Shown: piece by piece, positions 33,030-41,982 of the stretch
How the letters are laid out: each line of letters begins with the position of its first letter
How positions within the stretch are numbered: position 1 is the first letter of the stretch
Assembly: GCF_001713395.1 (NCBI RefSeq)
Contig: NZ_CP016452.1
Span: forward strand, 1,116,001 to 1,180,000
Length of the DNA stretch: 64,000 nt
Origin: Sinorhizobium sp. RAC02
Lineage (GTDB): Bacteria; Pseudomonadota; Alphaproteobacteria; Rhizobiales; Rhizobiaceae
Reading direction: 5' to 3'
Position numbers and translations under genes: made by a program
The notes under the pieces: generated by a model
The model's database searches: none
Told to the model about the DNA's origin: nothing
Seen by the model: only the letters and a program-made list of their open reading frames with translations

Positions 33030-34211
33030 ATGGGCGTCGTGACGCTGGACCAGGTGGAGCGCCAGATAGCGCGGGGTTTTCGCCTTCTGCGCTTCGCCCC
33101 GGATATCGAGGCCGCGTTTCGCAAGGACTATGCGGCGGAACGGGTGCGGTTGGCAGCGATCTGGGGTGTGATCGGCACCCTGATCTACGACCTGGTCTAT
33201 TTCGGCGATCGCACCATGATGGCGGACGTCTTCAGCGAGCTGGTCATCGTTCGTTTCCTGGTGTTCACGCCCTTCGTGATCGGATGCATCCTTGCCGTTC
33301 GCCGCTGGCCGGATGCGCTTCTTTACGACATTCTCTCCATTGCGATCGCCGTGTTGGGCGTCACCTTGCCCATGGCCGTCGCCACGCAGAGCTCAAGCCC
33401 CTACCTTTTCGTCTACCAGAACGGCAATTCCGCCGCCTTCCTGTTCTTCGTCATCGCATTGCGGCCACGGTTTCCCGCCGTGCTGGCAGGGCTTGTGTTG
33501 ATGTGCGCCTCGCATTTCACCACCACGCAGCTGACCGGCGCCTTCGATGCCGTTACCTATTCCGGCATCGTCACCTTTTATGTGACGCTCTCGATCTTCC
33601 TGGCGGTAAGTGCCTATTTCCTGGAGCAGACGGACCGGCAGAATTTTCTCAACCAACTGCGGGCCAGCCTGCTCTACGGGCAGCTCGAATACAATTCCGA
33701 ACGCGATGAACTGACGGGACTGCTGAACCGGCGCTCGCTTGCGCGGATTTGCGAGCGGCTGTGGAGCAGCAATCACCAATCGGGGGTCGCCGCCATCCTG
33801 CTCGACATCGACCATTTCAAGCGGTTCAACGACGTCCATGGCCATATCGAAGGCGATGCCTGCCTTCGCACCATCTCGCAGTGCATCCGCGACACGGCGG
33901 ATGAGGCATCCTTCGTGTTCCGCTTCGGCGGCGAAGAGATGCTCGTGCTTTCGCCCATCCGGGAACCCCTGACGGCGCTTGCAACGGCGGAGCGCATCCG
34001 GGTGGCGATCGAAAACCTGGCCATGCGCCATCGTGGGCTCGAAGAAGGCTGCGTGACCGTCAGTCTGGGGGTAGCCTTCGCGGCGCCGTCCGAGGTGACG
34101 CTCGAGGGGCTTCTGCGGGATGCCGACAGCGCGCTCTACGAAGCAAAGCGCAAGGGTAGAAATATGGTGGCGCTTGCCGGCGGGCCGGTCGCCGGCACCC
34201 GTGTTGCCTAG
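33030..34211 (+). CDS. Membrane-bound GGDEF protein (diguanylate-cyclase-like, motif GGEEM)
   Basis: The ATG at 33030 has GGGGA six bases upstream. The 393-aa product has six hydrophobic segments between residues ~45 and 200, a short linker, then a GGDEF domain: RDELTGLLNRRSLARICERL, LLDIDHFKRFNDVHGHIEGD and RFGGEEML at residues 300-304. The fifth signature residue is Met instead of Phe, and the usual inhibitory RxxD upstream is replaced (DEAS), so product inhibition is probably absent and activity uncertain. It would make cyclic di-GMP in response to a membrane or periplasmic cue. It stands alone, flanked by a 285-base gap on the left. Confidence 0.83.
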   Translation: MGVVTLDQVERQIARGFRLLRFAPDIEAAFRKDYAAERVRLAAIWGVIGTLIYDLVYFGDRTMMADVFSELVIVRFLVFTPFVIGCILAVRRWPDALLYDILSIAIAVLGVTLPMAVATQSSSPYLFVYQNGNSAAFLFFVIALRPRFPAVLAGLVLMCASHFTTTQLTGAFDAVTYSGIVTFYVTLSIFLAVSAYFLEQTDRQNFLNQLRASLLYGQLEYNSERDELTGLLNRRSLARICERLWSSNHQSGVAAILLDIDHFKRFNDVHGHIEGDACLRTISQCIRDTADEASFVFRFGGEEMLVLSPIREPLTALATAERIRVAIENLAMRHRGLEEGCVTVSLGVAFAAPSEVTLEGLLRDADSALYEAKRKGRNMVALAGGPVAGTRVA

Positions 34212-34321
34212 GTCAACGTTTAAAGGCGCACTGCAGTGCCTGACCCGGATTACCGTCCGGTGTGCGTCGGGCTGAACGGTTTCATCGCTCGACCTGCGGC
34301 TTAGCCAGCGCTCCATTCCGA

Positions 34322-35356
34322 CTATGAGAAAACGTGGGCCTTGCCCGTCACGCCGAGGCGCACGAGGGCGCCGAGCGTAGGCAGGGCTATGCTCGACGTC
34401 TTGATAAGGATTGGCGGCAACGCGACATCGGCAAGGGCGACGGCGACGGTGCAGACGGCGCCGCCGAACTGGACATCGACCACGCGTCCGCCGTCCTGTG
34501 GCGCGGTGCCGTCAACGACGATACTGATCTGTTCCGGTCGCAGCATGATTTCCGCCTTGCCCGCGTGGCCGCCTTCGACCGCCACGCGCCCCAGGGCACA
34601 GTCCGCGAAACCGTTGGTAACCGTTGCCGGCAGCAGCACGGCGTCGCCGAGAAACCGCGCGGTGTCCCGGTCGCGCGGATGCTGGTAGAGCGTCTGGGGC
34701 GAACCGGCCTGGACTAGGCGCCCCTCCCGCAGCACGGCGACCTGATCGGCGAAGGAGAGCGCTTCCGCCTGGTCGTGGGTGACGAGGATGGCGGTGATGC
34801 CGGCCGTCTGGAGAACGCGCACGACTGCCTTGCGCATGGTCTCGCGCAGGCCCGTGTCGAGGGCGGAGAAGGGCTCGTCGAGCAGCATGAGGCGCGGCCG
34901 CCGGCCGAGCGCCCGGGCCAGCGCCACGCGCTGTTGCTGCCCGCCGGATAGCTGGTGCGGTCGACGCGTCGCCATGGCGTCGTCGAGCTCGACCATGTCC
35001 AGCAGTTCGGCGATGCGGCGCGTCCGATCCGGCGCGCCGCGCTCGAAGCCGAAGGCGACATTTTCGGCGACGCTCAGATGCGGAAACAGCGCGCCATCCT
35101 GTGAGACGATGCCGATGCCGCGCTTGTGTGCCGGCACGCCCGCCGGTCCCTCGGCGAGCCGCTTTCCGTCGAAACGTACAGTGCCGCTGTCGGGAAATTC
35201 GAAACCGGCGATGATGCGCAGCAGCGTCGACTTGCCCGAGCCGGAGGGGCCGACCACGGCGGTCCGGCTGCCGGGTTCGACGGAAAGGCTGACGTCATCC
35301 AGCGCGGCCACCGACCCGTACCGCTTACTGATGGTCTCGAGATGCAGCAGGGTCAT
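34322..35356 (-). CDS. fbpC: Fe(3+)-type ABC transporter ATPase (FbpC-like)
   Basis: The 344-aa ATPase has Walker [11 protein letters not shown]-loop [16 protein letters not shown], signature [16 protein letters not shown], Walker [15 protein letters not shown] and switch [13 protein letters not shown]-terminal TOBE-like domain of ~110 residues is seen in FbpC/PotA/CysA types. The start overlaps the permease stop by four bases. With the two-domain permease and the binding protein it forms a complete ferric or similar anion/metal uptake system. Confidence 0.83.
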   Translation of the reverse strand: MTLLHLETISKRYGSVAALDDVSLSVEPGSRTAVVGPSGSGKSTLLRIIAGFEFPDSGTVRFDGKRLAEGPAGVPAHKRGIGIVSQDGALFPHLSVAENVAFGFERGAPDRTRRIAELLDMVELDDAMATRRPHQLSGGQQQRVALARALGRRPRLMLLDEPFSALDTGLRETMRKAVVRVLQTAGITAILVTHDQAEALSFADQVAVLREGRLVQAGSPQTLYQHPRDRDTARFLGDAVLLPATVTNGFADCALGRVAVEGGHAGKAEIMLRPEQISIVVDGTAPQDGGRVVDVQFGGAVCTVAVALADVALPPILIKTSSIALPTLGALVRLGVTGKAHVFS

Positions 35357-36948
35357 TGGCCGGCGGTCCGTTTCGATTGGGCATGGAGGAGGAGGGTGAG
35401 CGGTAGCGACAACACGACCATCATCACCGCATGGGGTGCGGCGGCGACATAGTCGATCTCGCTGGTGAGCGCCCAGAACCGGGTGGCGAGCGTATCGACG
35501 CCGGTCGGTGCCAGCATCAGTGTAGCGGTCAGCTCATTGGTGATGCCGAGCGAGACAAGGGCGACGCTGGCTGCAGCCCCGGGCGCGGCGAGCCTGAGCG
35601 TGATCTGGCGCACCGCCTGGCCGGGCGTGCGGCCGAGCGCCATGGCCGCGCGCTCCAGTTCTACCGGCGCCTGCGCGATGCTGGCGCGCAGGCCCACCAT
35701 GGCACGCGGCAGGAAGAGCAGCACATAGCCGGCGAGCAGCAGGGCGAAGGTCTGGTAGAGCGGCAGCAGAAACCGCACCGTGACCGACACCAGCGCGAGC
35801 GCCACGACGACACCCGGCAGCGAGCCGACATAATAATGGCAGGCCTCGAGAAAGCGTTGCAGCCGGCCGGGTGCACGCACGGACAGCCAGGCCATGGGCG
35901 CTGCGGCAATTGTCGCGAGGATGCCGCCGGCGAGGGCCAGCACCATGGTTTGTCCCACCGCGCTTGTGACCTCGTTGTTCCAGATGGCGGTGCCGCCGAG
36001 CCAAAGCCATCGCCCGAGCGTCAGCAGCGGCACGCCGAGGGTCAGGACCGCGAGCGCTGCAGGCAGGAGCAGGATCGGCAGAGCGAGACGCCCGAGCCGC
36101 TGCCGGGTGGCCGGTCGCGCAGCACCCGCCCCGACGCGGGCGTAACGCTCGTTGCCGCGCAGCAGCACTTCGAGGCCAAGCAGGAAAAGGCAGCAGGCGA
36201 CCAGCACGCCGCCGATCATGCTGGCGGCCGGGCTGTTATAGGAGGACTGGAACTGATCGACGATGGCCGTGGCCAGCGTGTCGAAGCGGATCATAGCGAA
36301 CAGGCCGTATTCCGACAGGAGATGCAGGCCGATCAGCAGCGAGCCGCCGCAGATGGCAAGGCGCAGTTGCGGCAGGATCACGCGGAAGAACACAGCGACG
36401 GGCGCATGGCCAAGCGAGGCGGCGGCATCCTCCACCGCGGGATCCAGCCGTCGGAGAGCCGCGGCCACCGGCAGGTAGAGAAACGGAAAATAGGCGAGCA
36501 CCGCGACGAACACGCCACCGGAGAGACCCCGCATGCCCGGCACGAGACTGACCCACGCATAGCTGTGCACGAAGGCCGGCACGGCGAGCGGCGTTATCGC
36601 CAGCCACGCCCAGAGGCGCGCGCCCGGAATGTCGGTGCGTTCGGTCAACCAGGCAAGCCCCACGGCGACCGCGATCGACAGCGGAATTGTCAGGACTTCG
36701 AGATAGAGAGTACTGAGGATCAGCTCGCCGACGCGTGGGCGGAAGACCAGCGTCTTTACCGTTTCCCAGCCGACATCATAGGTCACCCAGCCGATGAAGC
36801 CGAGTGGCACGAGGCTGAACAGGGCCACCAGCGCGGCAAACACGATCACCGGCACATGTGGGAGCGATGTGCCCACGCGCCTGCGCGCCGGCCAGGCGTC
36901 GGTGAATGCTTCCGCTGTGCTATCCTGCAACACGGCCCATGCCTTCAT
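35353..36948 (-). CDS. fbpB: Fe(3+)-type ABC transporter permease, fused two-domain (FbpB-like)
   Basis: The 531-aa protein contains two permease halves, each with the EAA-type loop ([40 protein letters not shown]) and about twelve hydrophobic segments, the layout of FbpB/ThiP-like permeases. The ribosome site before the ATG at 36948 is weak, so a later start is possible. It overlaps the ATPase gene and is divergent from the binding-protein gene, with 204 bases of shared promoter region in which I could not identify an iron-regulator box. Confidence 0.82.
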   Translation of the reverse strand: MKAWAVLQDSTAEAFTDAWPARRRVGTSLPHVPVIVFAALVALFSLVPLGFIGWVTYDVGWETVKTLVFRPRVGELILSTLYLEVLTIPLSIAVAVGLAWLTERTDIPGARLWAWLAITPLAVPAFVHSYAWVSLVPGMRGLSGGVFVAVLAYFPFLYLPVAAALRRLDPAVEDAAASLGHAPVAVFFRVILPQLRLAICGGSLLIGLHLLSEYGLFAMIRFDTLATAIVDQFQSSYNSPAASMIGGVLVACCLFLLGLEVLLRGNERYARVGAGAARPATRQRLGRLALPILLLPAALAVLTLGVPLLTLGRWLWLGGTAIWNNEVTSAVGQTMVLALAGGILATIAAAPMAWLSVRAPGRLQRFLEACHYYVGSLPGVVVALALVSVTVRFLLPLYQTFALLLAGYVLLFLPRAMVGLRASIAQAPVELERAAMALGRTPGQAVRQITLRLAAPGAAASVALVSLGITNELTATLMLAPTGVDTLATRFWALTSEIDYVAAAPHAVMMVVLSLPLTLLLHAQSKRTAGQ

Positions 36949-37152
36949 GCCACGCGAACAAGTGGAGGCCGTCGCAGCATTCCGCGGCCATCCGACCCTG
37001 CCGTAAGGATTTCTTGAGTAAAAGGCAATGGTTTGTCACGCGGCAACTGGCGCGCTGCACATCGCTTCTGGTATCGATCGCAATCCCGCTATAAGTAGAG
37101 TCTTGCGGACCAGTTTTGTGTCGGCATCCGGAATTTCGAGCAGGAGAACACC

Positions 37153-38160
37153 ATGAACATGTCGATCCGAATGACAGCGGCAGCGCTGTCGCTCTTTGCT
37201 GCGGCGTCACTGGCTTCAGGCGTCCGCGCGCAGGAAGCGGATGAACTCGTCATCTACAATGCCCAGCACGAAGGGCTCGGAAAGGCCTGGATCGAGGCCT
37301 TCACGAAGGAGACGGGCATCAAGGTGGTGGTCCGCAAGGGCAGCGACATGGAATTCGCCAACCTGATCCTCCAGGAAGGCGACCTGACGCCTGCCGACGT
37401 GTTCCTGACGGAAAATTCGCCGGCCATGGCGTTGCTCGATACGGAAGGACGCTTTGCACCGGTCGACAAGGAAACACTCGATCAGGTGCCGGCGGAGTAT
37501 CGCCCGGCAGATGGCATGTGGACCGGCATCGCCGCACGATCAACGGTTTTTGCCTATGACAAGACGAAGCTCACCGAAGAGACGCTGCCCAAGTCCATGC
37601 TCGACCTTGCCGCTTCGGCCTGGAAGGGCCGTTGGGGCGCGTCACCCGCAGGCGCGGATTTTCAGGCGATTGTGGGGGCATTGCTGCAGCTCAAGGGCGA
37701 GGAGGCAACGTCCGCCTGGCTCACGGCGATGAAGGAGAACGCGACGCCCTACAGAGGCAACAGCGTTGCCATGAAGGCGGTCAATGCCGGTGAAATCGAA
37801 GGGGCGGTGATCTATCACTATTATTGGTTCGGTGATCAGGCGAAGACCGGCGAAAACAGCAGCAACGTGGCGCTGCACTATTTCAAGAACCAGGACCCGG
37901 GCGCCTTCGTCAGCATCTCCGGCGGCGGCATCCTGAAGACCAGCAAACACCAGAAGGAGGCGCAGGCCTTCCTGAAATGGATCACCGGCAAGTCCGGCCA
38001 GTCCATCCTGCGCGATGGCGATTCTTTCGAATATGCGATTGCGGGTGAGGCCAACCCCAAGCTCGTTCCGCTCAAGGATCTCGATGCGCCAAAGGTCGAA
38101 GCCTCAACGCTCGACAACAAGAAGGTCGTGGAACTGATGACCGCCGCCGGCCTGCTTTGA
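37153..38160 (+). CDS. fbpA: Periplasmic Fe(3+)-type binding protein (FbpA-like)
   Basis: The 335-aa protein has a signal peptide ending near ASGVRAQ and the FbpA/SfuA fold: ELVIYNAQHEGLGKAWIEAF, KVVVRKGSDMEFANLILQE, TPADVFLTENSPAMALLD. The adjacent tyrosines in AVIYHYYWFG are the type that coordinate ferric iron in this family. AGGAGAACACC precedes the ATG. It is divergent from the FbpBC operon and delivers substrate to it. Iron is the most probable cargo, by family. Confidence 0.85.
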   Translation: MNMSIRMTAAALSLFAAASLASGVRAQEADELVIYNAQHEGLGKAWIEAFTKETGIKVVVRKGSDMEFANLILQEGDLTPADVFLTENSPAMALLDTEGRFAPVDKETLDQVPAEYRPADGMWTGIAARSTVFAYDKTKLTEETLPKSMLDLAASAWKGRWGASPAGADFQAIVGALLQLKGEEATSAWLTAMKENATPYRGNSVAMKAVNAGEIEGAVIYHYYWFGDQAKTGENSSNVALHYFKNQDPGAFVSISGGGILKTSKHQKEAQAFLKWITGKSGQSILRDGDSFEYAIAGEANPKLVPLKDLDAPKVEASTLDNKKVVELMTAAGLL

Positions 38161-38165
38161 TGCTT

Positions 38166-38196
38166 GACGGTGCGCGTCTATCGGCCGCGCACCGTC
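38166..38196. terminator. Convergent hairpin after the FbpA-like gene
   Basis: A perfect 11-bp stem, GACGGTGCGCG/CGCGCACCGTC, with a nine-base loop starts six bases past the binding-protein stop, facing the leftward gene that ends at 38229. It probably works in both directions. No U tract follows. Confidence 0.55.
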
Positions 38197-38228
38197 CATC
38201 TCACAATCTGGGATCGCAGGGCGCCTGC

Positions 38229-38606
38229 CTATACTTCGAACACGTCCTCGAACGATTCAGGGAAGCTCTTGCGGGCGACCCGTTCGTCGATGACCAGCAT
38301 CGCCTCATAGGACATCGGGTCGAACTCCTTCTCCACCGACAAGACCTCGCGGCCGAAAAGCAAACTGAGGCGGGCGGCGTCGAGATTGCCGCGCTCGAAG
38401 GGTTCCGGGCCGAAATGGTGCCAGAGGGCATGCAGGAAGGCGGCGTCGATGCGGTGTTCGGCGGTGCCGGGACGGCCACGACGAGGCAATGCCTTGATCG
38501 GCGTCACCCCGCGTGGATTGGCGCGGCGGATGGTGAACTGCACGCCCGTGCCCGGCATGCCGGATGGAAAGCCGCGGTGCTTGATCATGTCGGGCAGGGT
38601 TGCCAT
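38229..38606 (-). CDS. Hypothetical 125-aa protein
   Basis: The ATG at 38606 has AGGAG seven bases ahead. No family is recognised. The product is soluble, Pro/Arg-rich in the first half (RRANPRGVTPIKALPRRGRPG), with a helical-looking middle (AAFLHALWHHFGPEPFERG) and an acidic C-terminus (KSFPESFEDVFEV). There is no signal or membrane segment. It begins 10 bases after the glutathione-transferase gene and is probably cotranscribed with it. Confidence 0.6.
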   Translation of the reverse strand: MATLPDMIKHRGFPSGMPGTGVQFTIRRANPRGVTPIKALPRRGRPGTAEHRIDAAFLHALWHHFGPEPFERGNLDAARLSLLFGREVLSVEKEFDPMSYEAMLVIDERVARKSFPESFEDVFEV

Positions 38607-38615
38607 GGGATGCTC

Positions 38616-39527
38616 CTATGCCGTTTCCTGGCCGATCTTGTCCTGCGTCTTCGTCTCGAAGTCGGAGGCATCGTGCCGCTCGTGCAGCTGTTCGGATGGA
38701 TCGCCGTTCAGCCGGTTGACCATGCGGCCGCGCTTGACGGCCGGGCGGGCGGCGATTTCGGCCGTCCAGCGCTGGACGTTCTTGTAGCTGTCGACATCGA
38801 GGAAGGTGCCGGCGTCGCCATATTGCTTGTGTTGCGCAAGGCCACCATACCAGGGCCAGATCGCCATGTCGGCGATGGTATAGGCAGTACCCGCCATGAA
38901 CTGGTTTTCGGCCAGATGCCTGTCGAGCACGTCGAGCTGGCGCTTCACCTCCATCGCGTAGCGATCTATGGCGTATTGGATGTGGATCGGCGCATAGGCG
39001 TAGAAGTGGCCGAAACCGCCGCCGAGGAAGGGTGCCGAGCCCATCTGCCAGAACAGCCAGTTGAAGGTCTCGGTCCGGGCGCGCAGGTCGTCCGGCAGGA
39101 AGGCGCCAAATTTTTCAGCGAGATAGAGCAGGATGGAGGCCGATTCGAAGATGCGGACCGGTGCCCCGCCACCCTTCGGCGCGTGATCGAACAGCGCCGG
39201 AATCTTGGAGTTCGGGTTGACATCGACGAAGCCGGAACCGAACTGGTCGCCGTCCCCGATGCGGACCGGCCAGGCGTCGTATTCGGCGCCCGTGTGTCCC
39301 GCCGCCAGAAGCTCCTCCAACAGGATCGTCACCTTCACGCCGTTCGGCGTGGCAAGCGAATAGAGCTGCAGCGGATGTTTCCCGACCGGCAAGGCCTTGT
39401 CATGGGTCGGGCCGGCTATGGGGCGGTTGATATTGGCGAAGGCGCCGCCATTGCCCTTTTCCCATGTCCAGACTTTCGGCGGTTCATACCCGGCGGGAAA
39501 GTTATCGGCGGGGGATCTCTCAGTCAT
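38616..39527 (-). CDS. yghU: YghU-like glutathione S-transferase / disulfide-bond oxidoreductase
   Basis: The ATG at 39527 begins MTERSPADNFPAGYEPPKVW; earlier in-frame starts cover non-coding sequence. The 303-aa product has an N-terminal thioredoxin-like domain (LYSLATPNGVKVTILLEELL, VNPNSKIPALFDH, RIFESASILLYLAEKFG) and a C-terminal helical GST domain (FLGGGFGHFYAYAPI, YTIADMAIWPWYGGL). This long form with an extended N-terminus is the YghU/YfcG Nu-class, which reduces disulfides or peroxides with glutathione in the cytoplasm. Confidence 0.85.
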   Translation of the reverse strand: MTERSPADNFPAGYEPPKVWTWEKGNGGAFANINRPIAGPTHDKALPVGKHPLQLYSLATPNGVKVTILLEELLAAGHTGAEYDAWPVRIGDGDQFGSGFVDVNPNSKIPALFDHAPKGGGAPVRIFESASILLYLAEKFGAFLPDDLRARTETFNWLFWQMGSAPFLGGGFGHFYAYAPIHIQYAIDRYAMEVKRQLDVLDRHLAENQFMAGTAYTIADMAIWPWYGGLAQHKQYGDAGTFLDVDSYKNVQRWTAEIAARPAVKRGRMVNRLNGDPSEQLHERHDASDFETKTQDKIGQETA

Positions 39528-39599
39528 GCAAAATATCCTTGTTCTGAAGGAGCATATCCAATTTGAGAGCGCAGCGTCACCCGGCACGAGGCGGTGCGC

Positions 39600-39714
39600 T
39601 GTATCTCTGCACAGTTCTATCGTGCCCGCATGGCCGGGCACCCTTCAGATAGGGATGGTTTTGACAAACTGCGACAGCCGCCTCCCGACATTGTCAGACA
39701 GAAGGCGGCTTTTT
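39600..39714 (+). ncRNA. Candidate small RNA ending in an intrinsic terminator
   Basis: On the plus strand a hairpin GTGCCCG-CATGGC-CGGGCAC (39622-39641) is followed by a second stem, AGCCGCCT...AGGCGGCT (39676-39710), that runs into five T residues (39710-39714), a standard intrinsic terminator. No plus-strand gene ends here: the neighbours on both sides read leftwards, and the T tract is on the wrong side to serve them. I could not find a convincing promoter, so the 5' end is only a guess. Confidence 0.3.
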
Positions 39715-39763
39715 ATGCGGCTGGCTCGAAGGTGAAGTGAAGCGAACGCGACGCCCCTGAGGG

Positions 39764-40849
39764 CTATCGCAATCCTTTCGCGCGATCCCAGGCTTGCGAC
39801 CACATTTTCAGGGCTTTCTGGCTCAGCGCTTTCGGCAGGTGCAGGCGCTTCTGCGCCTCATCGGAAGGATAGAGGTTGGGATTTTCCCGCAGCTTTTCGT
39901 CGAGCAGGGCGAGTGCCGCCTTGTTCGCTGTCGAGAAGCCGGTCTCCGTCGCGGCCGCGGCCGCGATCTCGGGACGCATGAAGAAGTCGATGAAGGCGTG
40001 GGCGGCTTGCGGGTGGGATGCGTCGGCCGGTATGGCGAGCACGTCGGTCCAGACCAGGTTGCCCTCCTTCGACAGGCGATAGGTAACGGTGAACGGCTTG
40101 CCGGCTTCCTTGGCGCGGCTGCTGGCGATCAGCATGTCGCCGGAAAAGCCGATGGCGAGGCAAAGGCTGCCGTCGGCGAGATCGTTGACATAACTGGAGC
40201 TATGAAACTTGCGCACATAGGGCCGGACCTTGGTGACGACCTCCACCGCCTTTTCGAGTTCGGCCTTGTCGGTCGTGTCCGGGTTGAGCCCGAGATAGAT
40301 GAGCGCTAGGCCCAGCACCTGCTCGGCATCATCAAGCATGCCAACGCCGCAGGAGGCGAATTTTTCGACGATTTGCGGATCGAAGACCATCCGTAGCGAA
40401 TCGACCGGCGCGTCGGGCATGATTGCCGTCACCTTCTCGACATTGTAGCCGACCCCGGTCGTGCCCCACATCCAGGGTACATTGTGGGCATTTCCGGCAT
40501 CGACGCTTTCGCCGCGGGTCAGAACGGTGGGATCGAGATTGCCGAGGTTGGAAAGACGGGTGCGATCCAGCGGCGCCCAGACCCCGACCGGAAGCTGGCG
40601 CAGCAGGTGGGGGGAAAGGTTGACGGTCACGAGGTCGTAACCGGATTTGCCCGTCAGCATCTTGGTCTCGACCATGTCGTTGGAATCGAACAGGTCGTAG
40701 GAAACCTTGATGCCCGTCTCCTTCTCGAATTCAGCAATCGATTGGGCGCTGAAATAAGACTCCCAGGAATAGAGGTAGAGAACCTTCTCTTCGGCCTCGA
40801 CCGAGGTGGCGAAAAGGCATGCCGTCGCAAGTGCCAGCCAGCGTTTCAT
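39764..40849 (-). CDS. Spermidine/putrescine-type periplasmic binding protein (PotF-like)
   Basis: The ATG at 40849 has GGAGAACG upstream. The 361-aa product has a signal peptide (MKRWLALATACLFATSVEA) and PotD/PotF features: LYLYSWESYFSAQSIAEFEK, ETKMLTGKSGYDLVTVNLS, PWMWGTTGVGYNVEKV, LCLAIGFSGDMLIA. It binds a polyamine in the periplasm. No PotGHI genes are near; instead it follows two agmatine deiminase genes, so it may feed or sense agmatine/putrescine for that pathway. Confidence 0.83.
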   Translation of the reverse strand: MKRWLALATACLFATSVEAEEKVLYLYSWESYFSAQSIAEFEKETGIKVSYDLFDSNDMVETKMLTGKSGYDLVTVNLSPHLLRQLPVGVWAPLDRTRLSNLGNLDPTVLTRGESVDAGNAHNVPWMWGTTGVGYNVEKVTAIMPDAPVDSLRMVFDPQIVEKFASCGVGMLDDAEQVLGLALIYLGLNPDTTDKAELEKAVEVVTKVRPYVRKFHSSSYVNDLADGSLCLAIGFSGDMLIASSRAKEAGKPFTVTYRLSKEGNLVWTDVLAIPADASHPQAAHAFIDFFMRPEIAAAAATETGFSTANKAALALLDEKLRENPNLYPSDEAQKRLHLPKALSQKALKMWSQAWDRAKGLR

Positions 40850-40875
40850 CGTCGTTCTCCGTTTCTGATGGCGGG

Positions 40876-41982
40876 TCATCGGGGTTGCTGCTGCGTGACA
40901 CAGTGGATGCCGCCGCCGTTTTCGTAGATGCGGTCGGCGTCGATCTGGACGATGCGGCGGCCGGGATGCAGCCGGCCGAGAACATGCTTCGCCAGCGCAT
41001 CCGCTTTCCTGTCGCCGAATTGCGGCGTGTAGAGCGCGCCGTTGCCGACATAATAGTTTGCGTAGCTGCTCAAAAAGTCCTCGCTCGTCGAACGCCCCTC
41101 GGTCGCCGAGGGAATGGAAGCGACCTCGAAGGTACGGCCGCGGGCGTCATGCGCTTTCGCCAGGATGGCAAGCGCCTCGTCATGGGCGTGCGCCCATTCC
41201 GACGTGTCGCCGGGATAGCTGCTGGCCACGATGAGACCCGGCGCCACGAAGCGCAGCGAGCCGTCTATATGCCCGTCCGTGATATCGAGTCCGCGCACGC
41301 CCGGAACCCAGATGACGGTTTCGACACCGAGGGCGGCCTTCAGGCGCTGCTCGATGTCGGCGCGCGTCATGCCGGGATTGCGATTGTCGTTCACCCAGCA
41401 GCTTTCGGTGAGGAGAAGCGTGCCGTCGCCGTCATATTCGATACCGCCGCCTTCGCCACAGAGGTCCGCATCGTGACGGTCGACGCCCGCCAGCGCCGCA
41501 ATCCGTGCGGCAAGCTTGCCGTCGCGCGCATGAGCCTGCTTGTTGCCCCAGCCGTTGAAGCCGAAATCGACGGCGGCGACGCCGCCATCTGCCTTGCGAA
41601 CGAAGACAGGGCCGCTGTCGCGCGCCCACATGTCGTCAGTCGGGATATCGACCAGCTGGACCTTCGGTCCGCAGAGGCGGGCAGCCAAACCATGCTGGTC
41701 CGCCGGGGCGGCCATGGAAACGGGCTCGTTTTCCGCGATCGCCGCGGCAAGCCGGCCGAGCGTTTCCTGAACACTTTCGAAGTAGGCGCCGGGGCCGCCA
41801 TAGAGGCTTGGTGTCGACGGCCAGGCCATCCATGTTTTCTCGTGTGGTTCGGCTTCGGCGGGAACGGCTATCATCCCGATATTCTCCTCTTCGGCACGGC
41901 TGCGCGCAGCTGGCATCAATGCCAGTCCTGCGGTTGCCAGAACAAAGCTACGGCGTGACAGGGCAGTGTATTGTCCGGTCAC
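40876..41982 (-). CDS. Agmatine deiminase family protein with Tat signal (periplasmic)
   Basis: The GTG start at 41982 overlaps the stop of the upstream paralogue (GTGA). The N-terminus carries a twin-arginine signal (LSRRSFVLATAGLALMPAA). The 368-aa product has the PAD_porph/AguA motifs HEKTWMAWPS, DDMWARDSGPVFV, NGWGNKQAHA, CGEGGGIEYDGDGTLL, and the catalytic Cys361 in GGGIHCVTQQ. The enzyme converts agmatine to N-carbamoylputrescine plus ammonia; the Tat signal would place it outside the cytoplasm. Its PotF-like neighbour starts 26 bases later. Confidence 0.83.
   Translation of the reverse strand: MTGQYTALSRRSFVLATAGLALMPAARSRAEEENIGMIAVPAEAEPHEKTWMAWPSTPSLYGGPGAYFESVQETLGRLAAAIAENEPVSMAAPADQHGLAARLCGPKVQLVDIPTDDMWARDSGPVFVRKADGGVAAVDFGFNGWGNKQAHARDGKLAARIAALAGVDRHDADLCGEGGGIEYDGDGTLLLTESCWVNDNRNPGMTRADIEQRLKAALGVETVIWVPGVRGLDITDGHIDGSLRFVAPGLIVASSYPGDTSEWAHAHDEALAILAKAHDARGRTFEVASIPSATEGRSTSEDFLSSYANYYVGNGALYTPQFGDRKADALAKHVLGRLHPGRRIVQIDADRIYENGGGIHCVTQQQPR

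Noticed and set aside
36949..37152. Iron-regulator (RirA/Irr/Fur-like) box in the FbpA/FbpB divergent promoter
   Set aside because: AT-rich patches exist but none matched a box closely enough to call.
38157..39566. 469-codon plus-strand frame opposite the GST gene
   Set aside because: Shadow of the YghU-like gene and the 125-aa gene, with no ribosome site or motif.
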